Assembly: GCF_002954665.1 (NCBI RefSeq)
Contig: NZ_MSCM01000001.1
Span: 883,786 to 947,785, forward strand
Origin: Polaribacter glomeratus
GTDB lineage: Bacteria; Bacteroidota; Bacteroidia; Flavobacteriales; Flavobacteriaceae
Direction: 5' to 3'
DNA: 64,000 nt
Shown here piece by piece: positions 25,438 through 35,967 of the stretch. The position numbers and the translations under genes were made by a program. Each line of letters starts with the position of its first letter. Positions within the stretch are counted from its first letter, which is position 1. Under the pieces are notes generated by a model, which searched no databases, was not told the DNA's origin, and saw only the letters and a list, made by a program, of their open reading frames with translations.

Positions 25438-26433
25438 TTATAGGAATCCTTGTTTTTTCATCCAAGTATTACTGTATATTTTATTCATATATCTAGATCC
25501 GTGATCAGGAAAAATAAGAACCACAAAGCTATCATCATCAAACATACCCAAGTCGTTATATTGTCTTGCAGCTTGTAAAACCGCCCCAGAGGTATACCCA
25601 GGAAAAATACCTTCGGTTTTAACAATCTCTCTGGATGCCAATGCAGCCGCTTTATCGGTTACTTTTTCGTACACATCAATAACATCAAAATCTGTGGCAG
25701 TCGGAATTAAATTTTTACCCAACCCTTCAATTTTGTAAGGTTTAATTTCTTTAGGATCTAACTTACCCGTTTCATGGTATTTTTTTAATACCGAGCCAAC
25801 CGCATCTACACCTAAAACTTTAATAGCTGGGTTTTGTTCTTTTAAATACTTCCCTGTGCCAGAAATTGTGCCACCAGTGCCACTTGCTACGATTAAATGC
25901 GTAATCTTACCTTCGGTTTGTTTCCAAATTTCTGGGCCAGTGGTTCTGTAATGTGCATCGCTATTTAATTCGTTAAAATATTGATTGATGTATACAGATT
26001 TCTTAGTTTCTTTATGAATTCTTTTTGCAACCTCATAATAAGACCTTGGATCGTCTGGAGCAACGTTAGCAGGGCAAACATGTACTTCTGCACCCAACGA
26101 TTTTAACATATCTATTTTGTCTACAGATGATTTATCGCTTACCGCTAAAATACATTTATAGCCTTTTACAATACTAATCATTGCCAAACTAAAACCTGTA
26201 TTACCAGAGGTAGTTTCTACAATTGTAAATCCTTTTTTGATAATACCTTTTCTTTCTGCATCTTCAATAATGTGCAACGCAATTCTATCTTTTGCAGAGT
26301 GGCCTGGGTTAAAAGCTTCTAATTTAGCATAATAAGAGCCTTTTAAATCTTTGGTTATAGTGTGTAATTTAACGAGTGGTGTTTCTCCTACTAATTTTAA
26401 AATATTCTCAGTGATCCCTTGGTTTCTAGTCAT
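25438..26433 (-). CDS. Cysteine-synthase-family PLP enzyme, possible cysteate synthase
   Basis: A 331-residue fold-type II PLP enzyme. It shows the PLP Lys48 in NPGHSAKDR, the phosphate- and substrate-binding TSGNTG, and the [15 protein letters not shown] loop. Cysteine synthases replace the side chain of O-acetylserine with sulfide; relatives use O-phosphoserine and sulfite to make cysteate. Linkage to the alpha-oxoamine synthase gene on the same strand supports a cysteate-forming role for sulfonolipid synthesis; plain cysteine or cystathionine synthesis cannot be excluded. The C-terminal region ([11 protein letters not shown]) has no CBS regulatory domain. Confidence 0.8.
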   Translation of the reverse strand: MTRNQGITENILKLVGETPLVKLHTITKDLKGSYYAKLEAFNPGHSAKDRIALHIIEDAERKGIIKKGFTIVETTSGNTGFSLAMISIVKGYKCILAVSDKSSVDKIDMLKSLGAEVHVCPANVAPDDPRSYYEVAKRIHKETKKSVYINQYFNELNSDAHYRTTGPEIWKQTEGKITHLIVASGTGGTISGTGKYLKEQNPAIKVLGVDAVGSVLKKYHETGKLDPKEIKPYKIEGLGKNLIPTATDFDVIDVYEKVTDKAAALASREIVKTEGIFPGYTSGAVLQAARQYNDLGMFDDDSFVVLIFPDHGSRYMNKIYSNTWMKKQGFL

Positions 26434-26634
26434 TCTAACTTTTTAAAAAGTAAAACGTTATTGCAAGTAATTTAACTACTATTGTTAATGCCTAATATAG
26501 CATTTATTCTTAGAGAGTTTACTGCATTACTAGCTAAAATATAAGTAGCATAATTGCAATGACGTTTATTTTTCAATCGAGTGCAAAAATACGCATCTTG
26601 CATCGAATTTCAAAATTCATTTAATAAATATACT

Positions 26635-28737
26635 TTAATTTGCTTCTAATTTATTTTCTAAGGCTAAAAAGAACGTAAATTCTTCTGCAACTTCTTTTAA
26701 TGCTTCAAAACGTCCAGAAGCACCACCATGACCCGCTACCATGTCTGTATGTAATAGCAATATATTACTATCTGTTTTTAATTCACGAAGTTTTGCAACC
26801 CATTTTGCAGGTTCCCAATATTGTACTTGAGAATCATGAAAACCAGTAATAATAAGCATATTTGGGTATGTATGCGCCCCAACTTGGTCGTAGGGTGAGT
26901 ACGATTTTATATAATCATACGCTTCTTTGTTATTTGGGTTTCCCCACTCGTCATATTCTCCTGTTGTTAATGGAATCGTATCGTCTAACATCGTAGAAAC
27001 TACATCCACAAAAGGAACAGAAGCAATAATACCATTGTACAATTCTGGATTCATGTTTACAATTGCACCCATAAGTAGACCACCCGCAGAGCCGCCCATT
27101 GCGTATAAATGTTTTGCCGATGTATATTTATTGTCAATTAAATATTTAGAACAATCTATAAAATCTGTAAACGTGTTTTTCTTGGTATACATTTTACCAT
27201 CTTCATACCATTCTCTTCCTAAATATTGACTTCCTCGAATGTGTGCCAAAGCAAATACAAAACCTCTATCTAACAAACTTAAACGTGTGGTAGAAAAACT
27301 ATCGGATACTGTATGCCCATAAGATCCGTAGGCATATTGTAGCAAAGGTGTGTTTTCGTTTAGTTTTGTATCTTTATGATATACCATAGAAATAGCTACT
27401 TTTTTGCCATCTCTTGCGGTTACCCACACACGTTCGCTTACATAATTTTCTTTTTGAAACTTTCCGCCTAAAACGGCTTGTTCTTTTTTAACATCATTAG
27501 TTCTGTCTTTCATGTTAAAATCGATCACAGAACTTGGTGTTGTAAAAGAATTGTACGAATATCTTATAATATCTGTATCAAATTCTGGATTTCCAAAAAC
27601 TCCTGCAGCATACGTTTCTTCATCAAAAGGCAAATAATAATCTTCTTTTGCATCCCAACGTTTTATTCTAATTTTATTTAAGCCATTTGTGCGCTCTTCT
27701 AGAACTAAATAGTCTTTAAATATTGAAAAATCTTCTAGTAGGGTTTCTTGTCTGTGCGGAATTACATCTACCCAGTTTTCTTTCGAAGGATTAGAAATAG
27801 GCGTTTTCATCAATTTAAAATTGATTGCACCGTCTTTATTCGTTAAAATATAAAAATGCTCTTTGTATTGAGAAATATCATATTCCAAGTCTTTTTCTCT
27901 GGCTTGTATCAGCTTAAATGCACCTGTTGGAGTATTGGCATCTAAAAACTGCGCTTCATTAGAAAGTGTGCTGTGAGAACCAATAATTATATATTCGTCA
28001 GATTTTGTTTTGGTTACGTACGCACTAAAAGCAGCATCTTTTTCGTGATAAACTTCTACATCTTCGGATGCTGGCGTGCCTAAAACATGTCTAAAAATGG
28101 TTGAACTTCTTAACGTATCTGGATTCTTCTTGGTATAAAAAATAGTTTTATTATCATTCGCCCAAACAGAACCACCATTTGTATTATCAATAATATCCTT
28201 ATAAATTTCGCCCGTTTCTAAGTTTTTGATTCGTAAAAAATATTGTCTTCGGCTAACAGTATCTGTTGCATACACAGCCATTTTGTTATCCGGAGAAACA
28301 TTTAAACCGCCTAATTGAAAATATTCGTAGTCTTTTGCTTCAATATTTACATCAAACAAAATTTCTTCTTTTGCTTCTAAAGTTTCTTTTTTTCTGCTGT
28401 AAATAGGATATTGACTCCCAATTTCATAACGTGAAATATAATAATAACCATTGTCTTTATAGGGCACAGAAGAATCATCTTCTTTAATTCTACCTTTCAT
28501 TTCTTGAAATAAATTTTCTTGAAATTTCTTGGTATATGCTGTTACTTCATTAAAATAGGTGTTTTCTGCCTCTAAATAATCAACAACTTTTTTGGTTTGT
28601 TCATCTTTTACAATAGCACTTTTTTGGGCATCCGTTAGGCGCATCCAAAAGTAATTGTCTATTCTTACATCTCCATGCTTTTCAAGTGTTGTAGGCTTTT
28701 TCTCAGCTACAGGATAATTAGCATCTGTACTCTTCAT
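26635..28737 (-). CDS. ptrB: Prolyl oligopeptidase-family peptidase (oligopeptidase B-like)
   Basis: A 700-residue S9A peptidase. The N-terminal part is a seven-bladed beta-propeller (about 70-410) that screens for short peptides. The C-terminal alpha/beta-hydrolase domain has the nucleophile Ser in MGGSAGGLLMGA, the VPFVDVVSTMLDDTIPLTTG block and EYDEWGNP typical of oligopeptidase B, and the His in VAGHGGASGR. It should cleave short peptides after basic residues. No signal peptide is visible, so it is probably cytoplasmic. It is a single-gene unit between the sulfonolipid pair and divergent ybaB. Confidence 0.87.
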   Translation of the reverse strand: MKSTDANYPVAEKKPTTLEKHGDVRIDNYFWMRLTDAQKSAIVKDEQTKKVVDYLEAENTYFNEVTAYTKKFQENLFQEMKGRIKEDDSSVPYKDNGYYYISRYEIGSQYPIYSRKKETLEAKEEILFDVNIEAKDYEYFQLGGLNVSPDNKMAVYATDTVSRRQYFLRIKNLETGEIYKDIIDNTNGGSVWANDNKTIFYTKKNPDTLRSSTIFRHVLGTPASEDVEVYHEKDAAFSAYVTKTKSDEYIIIGSHSTLSNEAQFLDANTPTGAFKLIQAREKDLEYDISQYKEHFYILTNKDGAINFKLMKTPISNPSKENWVDVIPHRQETLLEDFSIFKDYLVLEERTNGLNKIRIKRWDAKEDYYLPFDEETYAAGVFGNPEFDTDIIRYSYNSFTTPSSVIDFNMKDRTNDVKKEQAVLGGKFQKENYVSERVWVTARDGKKVAISMVYHKDTKLNENTPLLQYAYGSYGHTVSDSFSTTRLSLLDRGFVFALAHIRGSQYLGREWYEDGKMYTKKNTFTDFIDCSKYLIDNKYTSAKHLYAMGGSAGGLLMGAIVNMNPELYNGIIASVPFVDVVSTMLDDTIPLTTGEYDEWGNPNNKEAYDYIKSYSPYDQVGAHTYPNMLIITGFHDSQVQYWEPAKWVAKLRELKTDSNILLLHTDMVAGHGGASGRFEALKEVAEEFTFFLALENKLEAN

Positions 28738-28884
28738 ATCTTTCGTGTCATTTTACAAGCGACTGCAAAAATAAGACTTAAAAGTATTGTTGATGCACAT
28801 ATCTTTCTCCTTTTTTTTTTGATTTTATTTCGATACTATTTTTTAGTAAGTTTGCCGTTTATTAATAACTAAAAAAGAAGATAT

Positions 28885-29208
28885 ATGTTTGGAGACTTGT
28901 CAGGAATGATGGATAAATTAAAAGAAGCGCAGCAAAAAGTAGAAGAAACAAAGACTAGGTTAAATTCAGTTTTGGTTGATGAAACTTCTGCGGATAAAAA
29001 AATTAAGGTAACTTTAACTGCCAATAGAGAGATAAAAGCGATTTCAATTGACGAATCTTTGCTTGCCGATAAAGAAGAATTAGAAGATTATTTAATTATT
29101 ACTTTAAATAAAGCCATCGAAAAAGCCTCTAAAATTAATGAAAACGAAATGGCGATTGCTGCAAAAGCAGGAATGCCAAACATACCAGGTATGGACATGT
29201 TTAAATAA
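28885..29208 (+). CDS. ybaB: YbaB/EbfC nucleoid-associated protein
   Basis: A 107-residue YbaB/EbfC protein: an N-terminal [20 protein letters not shown] helix, a central beta-sheet ([20 protein letters not shown]) and a C-terminal helix with a GMPNIPGM tail. It dimerises into a tweezer that binds DNA. In many bacteria it sits next to dnaX and recR; neither is here. A TAAGTTTG box at 28846-28853 is a plausible -7 element. Confidence 0.92.
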   Translation: MFGDLSGMMDKLKEAQQKVEETKTRLNSVLVDETSADKKIKVTLTANREIKAISIDESLLADKEELEDYLIITLNKAIEKASKINENEMAIAAKAGMPNIPGMDMFK

Positions 29209-29348
29209 GTGAAATAGTAGTATTTTGCTCTTTTTTAAAAATTAAATTAGTACTTTTTATAATTCTGATTAAAAAATCGATTAGTAAAGTTACTAGTTTT
29301 AACAAAGGTTTAAAGCGCTTATTTCTATAGGGTTAAAAAATAATTATT

Positions 29349-29642
29349 TTGAACATAGAAGATTATATGTTGCCTTGTTTAAACAAAAAACTTTTTGGTT
29401 TAGATTGTTTAGGCTGCGGTTTTCAAAGAGGTTTAATACATGTTCTAAAAGGAGATTTTACGGCAGCTTTTAACGTGTATCCAGCAATTTTTACCTTGCT
29501 TTTTTTGGCTATTTTTCTGCTACTAAACATAAAGTTCAAGTTTAAAAACAGTAAAAAAATTAGTATTATTTTCGTAATCATAAATGTTTTGATCATTGTT
29601 ATTAGTTACTTTATCAAAATGAAACCACTATTTATAAATTAA
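29349..29642 (+). CDS. DUF2752 membrane protein
   Basis: A 97-residue protein with the DUF2752 signature C-x-G-C-G-x-Q-R near residues 20-27 (LDCLGCGFQRGLIHVL) and two transmembrane helices after it (about 45-60 and 72-90). The start is a TTG at 29349. It is 12 bp upstream of a second small membrane-protein gene, a pairing often seen in flavobacteria. Function is unknown. Confidence 0.82.
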   Translation: MNIEDYMLPCLNKKLFGLDCLGCGFQRGLIHVLKGDFTAAFNVYPAIFTLLFLAIFLLLNIKFKFKNSKKISIIFVIINVLIIVISYFIKMKPLFIN

Positions 29643-29654
29643 TTAAAAATTAAA

Positions 29655-29987
29655 ATGGAAAAACAAACGTTACCAAATGCAACTGTCTCTCTAGTATTAG
29701 GAATTTTCTCTTTAGTAACCTGCATCTGTTATGGTGTTTTAGGCTTGCCTTTAGGTATTGCCGCTTTTGTAGTAGGCAACAAAGCATTAAAAGTGTACAA
29801 TGAAAACCCCGAAAACTATACAAGTTCAGGAAATGCCAATGCGGGTAAAATATTAGGAATTGTAGGTATTATTTTAAACCTACTTTTTATACTCTTAATT
29901 GTTTGGGTAATCACTAAAATTGGCTGGGAAAACCTACAAGACCAAGAAATGATGCAACAAAAAATGAATGAATTGATGGGGCAATAA
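29655..29987 (+). CDS. Small DUF4190-like membrane protein
   Basis: A 110-residue two-helix membrane protein. The first helix has a Cys-containing motif (LGIFSLVTCICYGVLGLPLG) and the second is GKILGIVGIILNLLFILLIV; between them lies a soluble loop with NPENYTSSGNANAGK. It is co-directional with the DUF2752 gene and probably co-transcribed, with a terminator right after. The function is unknown. Confidence 0.8.
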   Translation: MEKQTLPNATVSLVLGIFSLVTCICYGVLGLPLGIAAFVVGNKALKVYNENPENYTSSGNANAGKILGIVGIILNLLFILLIVWVITKIGWENLQDQEMMQQKMNELMGQ

Positions 29988-30010
29988 CCTGTCTAAAAAT
30001 AGCAAACGTA

Positions 30011-30042
30011 AATGCAATTCAAACAAGAATTGCATTTTTTTT
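30011..30042 (+). terminator. Terminator after the small membrane-protein pair
   Basis: AATGCAATTC (30011-30020) pairs with GAATTGCATT (30027-30036), followed by a run of T to 30042. Confidence 0.9.
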
Positions 30043-30123
30043 GTTTTAATAATTTATATTTACCTAAATTGACGTTTATCTGTTGTAAACTAAAACTTTA
30101 GGTTCTTAAAATTACTATATACT

Positions 30124-30894
30124 ATGATAAAATTTTTTAGACGCATTCGAAAAACAATACTCACCGAAAACCTACCCGAAGCACAAAAAAAGACCACAGG
30201 TAAGTACTTTAAGTATGCCATTGGCGAAATTGTATTGGTAGTAATTGGTATTTTAATTGCCTTGCAAATAAATAACTGGAACGAGCTTCAAAAAAACAAG
30301 AAACAAGAACTGGTAATACTTACAAATATTTTACAAGACTTAAAAGTTGATGAAATTGGATTAAAAAATATTATTGAGAAAAGAACGAAAAAAGTTGTTT
30401 CTGCAGATATTATGGTTAGTTATTATCATGGCACTCCAATTAAAAACTTGAATGATTATTATTATCATTGGACAAATGTTTTGTATTGGGAAGAGCACAA
30501 TCCTAGAAATATCGCTTTTAAAGAATTAGTAAATGCAGGCAACGTATCCATTCTTAAAAATACCGAAATAAGAAACTCACTTTTAGAAATAAATGCCTCT
30601 TATGATGAGCTTTTTGCTGTGAGAAAACATTTATATGATGATTATATGATCTATTTATACGCGCCGTTTTCGACAATTTTTGATTATGAAAACGGTATTA
30701 AAGTTTGGGTAAATCCTGATATAAAACTAGATTTATCTCTAGAAGATGTAAATAGCGCACTACAAAGTAAAGTAATAAAAAATGGATTTACCTTAGCGTC
30801 GTTTAACAATACTGATTTAAAAGATAAAACAGTTCTTATCTTAAAAACAGTTAAAAAAACAAGGTCTTTAATAGAAAAAGAACTTAAAGAATAA
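30124..30894 (+). CDS. DUF6090 family protein
   Basis: A 256-residue protein with the typical DUF6090 start: a basic stretch MIKFFRRIRKTILTENLPEA, then a single transmembrane helix (KYAIGEIVLVVIGILIALQI, about 30-50) and NNWNELQKNKKQE leading into a helical C-terminal domain. These proteins are abundant in Flavobacteriia, often in multiple copies, and their function is unknown. Here it is a single gene with terminators on its left and no obvious partner. Confidence 0.87.
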   Translation: MIKFFRRIRKTILTENLPEAQKKTTGKYFKYAIGEIVLVVIGILIALQINNWNELQKNKKQELVILTNILQDLKVDEIGLKNIIEKRTKKVVSADIMVSYYHGTPIKNLNDYYYHWTNVLYWEEHNPRNIAFKELVNAGNVSILKNTEIRNSLLEINASYDELFAVRKHLYDDYMIYLYAPFSTIFDYENGIKVWVNPDIKLDLSLEDVNSALQSKVIKNGFTLASFNNTDLKDKTVLILKTVKKTRSLIEKELKE

Positions 30895-31050
30895 TTGCTA
30901 TTTTATCTTAAAAAAAAGCGCAAAAGAAATTTTTAAAAAACAACTTTTTAAAACACCTGTTTTTTCGTCATTTAAAAACAACAATTTAACGAAAATTAAA
31001 TACTAGTTTCTTCGATATTAAATACATTTGTACTCCTTAAAAATTAAAAA

Positions 31051-33687
31051 ATGATTAAAAAAGAAAAAAAACCAAGAAGTTTAGTGTTTAAAATTGCAAA
31101 ATGGTCTAGCATCACACTTTTGGTAATTTTACTAGCTTTTGTAAGTATTCCGTTTTTATTTAAAGATAAAATTGTAGAAATCGTTTCTAAATCTATCAAC
31201 AAAAACATAAACGCAACCGTAACTTTTAAAGAAACAAATTTAAGTTTTTTTAAGAATTTTCCTTTGGCAAGTTTAACTGTAAATAATGTGGTAGTTGCAA
31301 ATAAAGCTCCTTTTCTTGGCGATACATTGTTTAGCACGAAAGAGCTAAGTATGAGTATGAAAATTACTGAACTCTTTAAAAGTTCTGAGGAAGCTATTGA
31401 GCTTAAGAGCTTTTCTTCTAAAAACGGACAAATAAATATCATTTTTAATACAGACGATCTGGGTAATTATGATGTTGCTTTAAAAAAGGACACTGCAGAT
31501 GCAAATGAACCTGCTTCTTTTTCTTTAAATATTCAAGACTATCAATTCGAAAACATGCGTTTTATGTATTTGGATAGAAGTTCTAATATGAAAATGCAAT
31601 TAGACAGTATTTACCATTATGGTAAAGGAAACTTTGCGAAAGAAATATTAGATTTAGACACAAAAACGACTGCAAAACTTTCTTTTGATTATGAAAACAC
31701 CAATTTCTTTAACAATGTAAACGTGTCTTTAAATGCTATTTTAGGCATTGATTTAAAAAATAGCAAGTTCACTTTTAAAGAAAATACAGGATACATAAAT
31801 CAGTTGGCATTAGCGTTTGACGGTTTTATTCAATTAGTTGATGAAACACAGCTTTATGATATTAATTTTAAAACACCAACTTCTGATTTTAAAAACTTGT
31901 TAGCGCTTTTACCTAAGCAATATTCAGGTGATTTAAATGCGATTAAAACGGAAGGTAATTTCGATTTAAACGGCGTAATAAAAGGTGTTTTATCGGATGA
32001 TAGAATACCTGCTTTTGATATTTCTTTTGCATCAAAAAATGCGATGTTTAAATATGATGATTTACCAAAATCTGTACAAAATATTTATATTGATTCAAGA
32101 ATTATAAATAAAACAGGTATTGTAAAAGATACCTACATCAACCTAAATCAATTAACTTTTAAAATTGATAAAGATGTTTTTGCTGCAAATGGTACAATTG
32201 CAGATATAACTACAAATGCAAAAATAAATTTAGCTGCAAAAGGAACTATTAATTTAGCAAATATTGGTAAAGTGTATCCTGCACCAATTCAGCAAGAATT
32301 AGCAGGGATTTTAAATGCTGATATCACTACCAATTTTGATATGAATTCCGTTGAAAAGGGAAATTATGAAAATATAAAAAATGCGGGTCAATTAAAAGTA
32401 ACCGATTTTAAATATAATGGCAAAGATGTTGCAAAACCTTTTTATATCAAAAAAACAGCCATCACTTTTAATACAAATACCATTACATTAAATGAATTTG
32501 ATGCAAAAACAGGAGATTCAGATATTTCTATTACAGGAAATTTAGAAAATTTTTATGGTTTTATTTTTAAAGATCAAGAACTTAAAGGAAACTTTAATTT
32601 AAACTCAAATAATTTTAAAGTATCCGATTTTTTAGCGGCTGATGCAACCACAGACAAAAAAGAGGAAACAAGTAGTATTAAAATTCCTGCTTTTTTAGAT
32701 TGTAAATTTAATGCTACTGCGAATACAGTGGTCTATGATAATATCAATTTAAAAAACGTTTCTGGTACTATTTATATAAAAGATGAAGCTGTAAATCTTC
32801 AGAATTTAAAGACAGATGTTTTTGGTGGTAATATTGGTTTTACGGGTAAAGTCTCTACAAAAGGCAAAACGTCTAGTTTTAGTATGGATTTAAATTTGAA
32901 AGAATTAAATATTGCGGAGTCTTTTGGTACTTTAGATATGTTAAAAGCCATTGCTCCTATTGCCAAAACAATTGAAGGAAAAATGAATTCTACCATCAAC
33001 GTTGCTGGTAATTTAAATGATGATTTTACACCAGATTTAAAAACGATTACGGGTAATTTATTAGGACAATTGTTAAGTACTAAAATAAATGCAAGCAACT
33101 CTAAAGCTTTAAGCTTATTAGGAGACAAAGTTGCTTTTTTAGACGTTAATAAAATAAATTTAGATAAAATAACGGGTTATTTTGCTTTCGAAAATGGTGT
33201 TGTAACGGTAAAACCAATTCCGTTAAAGTATCAAGATATAGGTATCGAAATTGGCGGAAAACACGGTTTTGATAATACCATGAATTATGATATTAAATTT
33301 GATGTGCCTGTAAAATATTTAGGAACAGAGGTTACCAATTTAATTGCAAAATTATCACCTAAAGACGCAGAAAAAATTACAACGTTACCTGTAAGAGCAA
33401 ATTTAAATGGAAGTTTTTCTAGTCCAAGTTTTTCAACAAATATTAAAGATGCTACAGCGAGCTTTATTAAAAATTTAGTAGAACAACAAAAGCAAAGTTT
33501 AGTTAATTCAGGTAAAGACAAACTACTTAATTTAATCGGTGGTGATACTACAAAAGATTCTACAAAAACGAAAGATAAGTTAATCAATATACTAACTGGT
33601 GATAAAAAAGATTCTACAAAAACAACTAAAGAAGACAAGGTAAAAGATGCAATAAACGGTTTGTTTAAGAAAAAGAAAAACAATTAA
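31051..33687 (+). CDS. AsmA-family protein
   Basis: An 878-residue AsmA-like protein with one N-terminal transmembrane helix (ITLLVILLAFVSIPFLF, about 18-35) and a long beta-rich periplasmic part built of repeated strands. AsmA proteins are bridge-like lipid-transfer proteins that connect inner and outer membranes. The C-terminus ends in a Lys/Asp/Thr-rich low-complexity tail with two near-repeats (GGDTTKDSTKTKDKLINIL and TGDKKDSTKTTKEDKVK). A TACATTTG box at 31023-31030 could be the -7 element. It is a single-gene transcript ended by a strong bidirectional terminator. Confidence 0.88.
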   Translation: MIKKEKKPRSLVFKIAKWSSITLLVILLAFVSIPFLFKDKIVEIVSKSINKNINATVTFKETNLSFFKNFPLASLTVNNVVVANKAPFLGDTLFSTKELSMSMKITELFKSSEEAIELKSFSSKNGQINIIFNTDDLGNYDVALKKDTADANEPASFSLNIQDYQFENMRFMYLDRSSNMKMQLDSIYHYGKGNFAKEILDLDTKTTAKLSFDYENTNFFNNVNVSLNAILGIDLKNSKFTFKENTGYINQLALAFDGFIQLVDETQLYDINFKTPTSDFKNLLALLPKQYSGDLNAIKTEGNFDLNGVIKGVLSDDRIPAFDISFASKNAMFKYDDLPKSVQNIYIDSRIINKTGIVKDTYINLNQLTFKIDKDVFAANGTIADITTNAKINLAAKGTINLANIGKVYPAPIQQELAGILNADITTNFDMNSVEKGNYENIKNAGQLKVTDFKYNGKDVAKPFYIKKTAITFNTNTITLNEFDAKTGDSDISITGNLENFYGFIFKDQELKGNFNLNSNNFKVSDFLAADATTDKKEETSSIKIPAFLDCKFNATANTVVYDNINLKNVSGTIYIKDEAVNLQNLKTDVFGGNIGFTGKVSTKGKTSSFSMDLNLKELNIAESFGTLDMLKAIAPIAKTIEGKMNSTINVAGNLNDDFTPDLKTITGNLLGQLLSTKINASNSKALSLLGDKVAFLDVNKINLDKITGYFAFENGVVTVKPIPLKYQDIGIEIGGKHGFDNTMNYDIKFDVPVKYLGTEVTNLIAKLSPKDAEKITTLPVRANLNGSFSSPSFSTNIKDATASFIKNLVEQQKQSLVNSGKDKLLNLIGGDTTKDSTKTKDKLINILTGDKKDSTKTTKEDKVKDAINGLFKKKKNN

Positions 33688-33768
33688 TAGGTTAGCATTA
33701 GCGCTAGCTAAGTTTAAAAACTTGTTAAGTGTATACTTTCTATTAAATTGCAAAAACGATTTAATTAT

Positions 33769-33807
33769 AAAAGGCCTAATAAATCAATGATTTATTAGGC
33801 CTTTTTA
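33769..33807. terminator. Bidirectional terminator
   Basis: AAAAGGCCTAATAAATCA faces TGATTTATTAGGCCTTTTT, an almost perfect stem with A- and T-runs on both sides, between the convergent AsmA-like and DUF5362 genes. Confidence 0.92.
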
Positions 33808-33863
33808 TTTTATTGCATTAGCTAAGGTTTAGTTTGGCCTGCTTTTTAATATGTTTTTTTTAC

Positions 33864-34307
33864 TTATAGTAAAGAACCACTTATGATAGAAACCACAATA
33901 AGCATTATATACAAAGACATAGCAATAATGGTAAAAACACCAATAAATTTATAATGAGATTTTAATACTTTAAATGATTCTGCTAAAGTTTCATCATTCT
34001 TTGTAGCTAGTGCCTTTTTCATCTTAGTAGAAAATTGCATTAAATAATACACAGGAAAAAAGTATAAAACAGCAAATAATAAATACAAAATTGTCATTGC
34101 AAAACCTAAATCAAAAGGAACGAGTTTTGCTTGCGGAATTGCGCTAAAAATAATATTAGAAAAAATAGCTAAAATTACCAAAAAGCCAATGCCAATAAAA
34201 CCCATAATTGATAAAAAGAATGCCCATTTTGCTGTTTCTTTTAAAAAGGATTTTGCGTTTGAGTTTAAGGTTAACTGCTCTAATTGTGTAATCGGGTTTC
34301 CTATCAT
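33864..34307 (-). CDS. DUF5362 family membrane protein
   Basis: A membrane protein of about 147 residues with three to four helices (for example WAFFLSIMGFIGIGFLVILA and LYLLFAVLYFFPVYYLMQF, and a C-terminal IIAMSMLYIMLIVVS-type helix). I place the start at the ATG at 34307 (MIGNPITQLEQLTLN) rather than the TTG two codons upstream. The family is common in Bacteroidota; no function is known. It converges with the AsmA-like gene. Confidence 0.8.
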   Translation of the reverse strand: MIGNPITQLEQLTLNSNAKSFLKETAKWAFFLSIMGFIGIGFLVILAIFSNIIFSAIPQAKLVPFDLGFAMTILYLLFAVLYFFPVYYLMQFSTKMKKALATKNDETLAESFKVLKSHYKFIGVFTIIAMSLYIMLIVVSIISGSLL

Positions 34308-34342
34308 AATCAATTGTATTAATTTATATTTTCAAAAATAAA

Positions 34343-34386
34343 CAAAAAAAATTAGCCAGAAACTTGCAACCCACAAGTTTCTGGCT
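34343..34386 (-). terminator. Terminator of the ornithine aminotransferase gene
   Basis: AGCCAGAAACTTG pairs with CAAGTTTCTGGCT (34354-34386). On the minus strand it is followed by a T-run (complement of 34343-34351). It lies 25 bp beyond the rocD stop codon. Confidence 0.92.
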
Positions 34387-34411
34387 ATAATAATTTAAAT
34401 GCTTTTGAACC

Positions 34412-35692
34412 TTATTTCTTAAATTCGGAAATTGTTTTCTTAATAATAGCAACACATTCTCTTAATTGTGCTTCTGTCATTACTAAAGGTGGTGCAAAAC
34501 GAATAATGTTTCCGTGTGTTGGTTTTGCTAACAAACCGTTGTCTCTTAGTTTCATACAAATATCCCAAGCGGTAGAACTATCTTCTGTATCATTTATTAA
34601 AATTGCATTTAATAAACCTTTACCTCTAACCGATTTTACCAAGTTATTTGTTGCTGCAAAGGCAGCTAATTCCTCTCTAAAAATGATTCCTAATTGGTAT
34701 GCGTTTTCTGCTAAATTCTCTTCTCTAACTACTTCTAAAGCAGCCATTGCAACAGCAGCAGCAATTGGGTTTCCGCCAAATGTAGAACCATGATTTCCTG
34801 GTCTAATAACATTCATAATAGCATCATTTGCCAATACTGCAGAAACAGGATAAGCACCACCACTTAATGCTTTTCCAAGAATTAAGATATCTGGTTTTAC
34901 TTCTGGAGTTCCAGAACAATTTTTATCTTCACAAGTACAATTACCACAAGTTGCTAATAAACGACCTGTTCTTGCAATTCCTGTTTGTACTTCATCAGCA
35001 ATAAATAGTACGTTGTATTCTGCACACATTTTTTTAGCTTCTGCCAAATAATTTTCAGATGGTACATAAACTCCTGCTTCACCTTGAATAGGTTCTACTA
35101 AGAAACCTGCAATATTATTACTGTTTTCTAAAGCTTCTTGTAAAGCTTGTAAATTATCATATTCAATTTTTATAAATCCTTTTGTGTAGGGACCAAAATT
35201 CTTTTTGGCAACAGGATCATTAGAAAACGAAATAATGGTAGTTGTACGTCCATGAAAATTATTTTCGCAAACAATAATTTCTGCTTTATTTTCTGGAATT
35301 CCTTTTACTTCATAACCCCATTTTCTACACATTTTTAATGCAGTTTCTACAGCTTCTGCTCCAGTATTCATTGGTAATATTTTGTCAAAGCCAAAATATT
35401 CTGCAGCATATTTTTCGTATTTTCCAAGCATGTCGTTATGAAATGCTCTTGAAGTTAACGATAATGTTTTTGCTTGATGTGTCATTGCATCCACAATTTT
35501 AGGATGACAATGTCCTTGATTTACAGCAGAATATGCTGATAAAAAATCATAATATTTTTTTCCTTCAACATCCCAAACATGCACGCCTTCTCCTCTACTC
35601 AAAACCACAGGAAGTGGATGGTAGTTGTGTGCGCCATATTTGTTCTCTAATTCGATTGCTTCTTGCGAAGTAAGTTTGTCTAAAACAGCCAT
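34412..35692 (-). CDS. rocD: Ornithine aminotransferase
   Basis: A 426-residue class III aminotransferase that converts ornithine and 2-oxoglutarate to glutamate semialdehyde and glutamate. Landmarks are [20 protein letters not shown] near the start, [20 protein letters not shown], the PLP-binding [13 protein letters not shown], and the Schiff-base Lys in [10 protein letters not shown]. Between ARTGRLLAT and VKPDILILG lies a short Cys-rich insert ([11 protein letters not shown], followed by SGTPE). Most ornithine aminotransferases have a few plain residues there, so the insert is a possible metal or disulfide site. A strong terminator follows. Confidence 0.93.
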   Translation of the reverse strand: MAVLDKLTSQEAIELENKYGAHNYHPLPVVLSRGEGVHVWDVEGKKYYDFLSAYSAVNQGHCHPKIVDAMTHQAKTLSLTSRAFHNDMLGKYEKYAAEYFGFDKILPMNTGAEAVETALKMCRKWGYEVKGIPENKAEIIVCENNFHGRTTTIISFSNDPVAKKNFGPYTKGFIKIEYDNLQALQEALENSNNIAGFLVEPIQGEAGVYVPSENYLAEAKKMCAEYNVLFIADEVQTGIARTGRLLATCGNCTCEDKNCSGTPEVKPDILILGKALSGGAYPVSAVLANDAIMNVIRPGNHGSTFGGNPIAAAVAMAALEVVREENLAENAYQLGIIFREELAAFAATNNLVKSVRGKGLLNAILINDTEDSSTAWDICMKLRDNGLLAKPTHGNIIRFAPPLVMTEAQLRECVAIIKKTISEFKK

Positions 35693-35967
35693 TTTATATA
35701 ATTTAAAGTTTAATGTTTTTAGTTTTATCTAAAAACAAAATTTGAAAACACTATTTATGTCTTCAAAAAATTAATAATTATACTCGCCAGGCGAGTAAAA
35801 TAACCATTCCTATTCTACCTTTATTCTTTCAGTTAAACTGAAAATTCAGCGTGGGAAAGAAATCATCCCCGAATAGCTGCAAATTACTAAATATTAGCAT
35901 CACTTTTATCATGATTAAAATAAATATTCTTTAAATTTGTAGAAACACATAAAAATTAACAATAATT

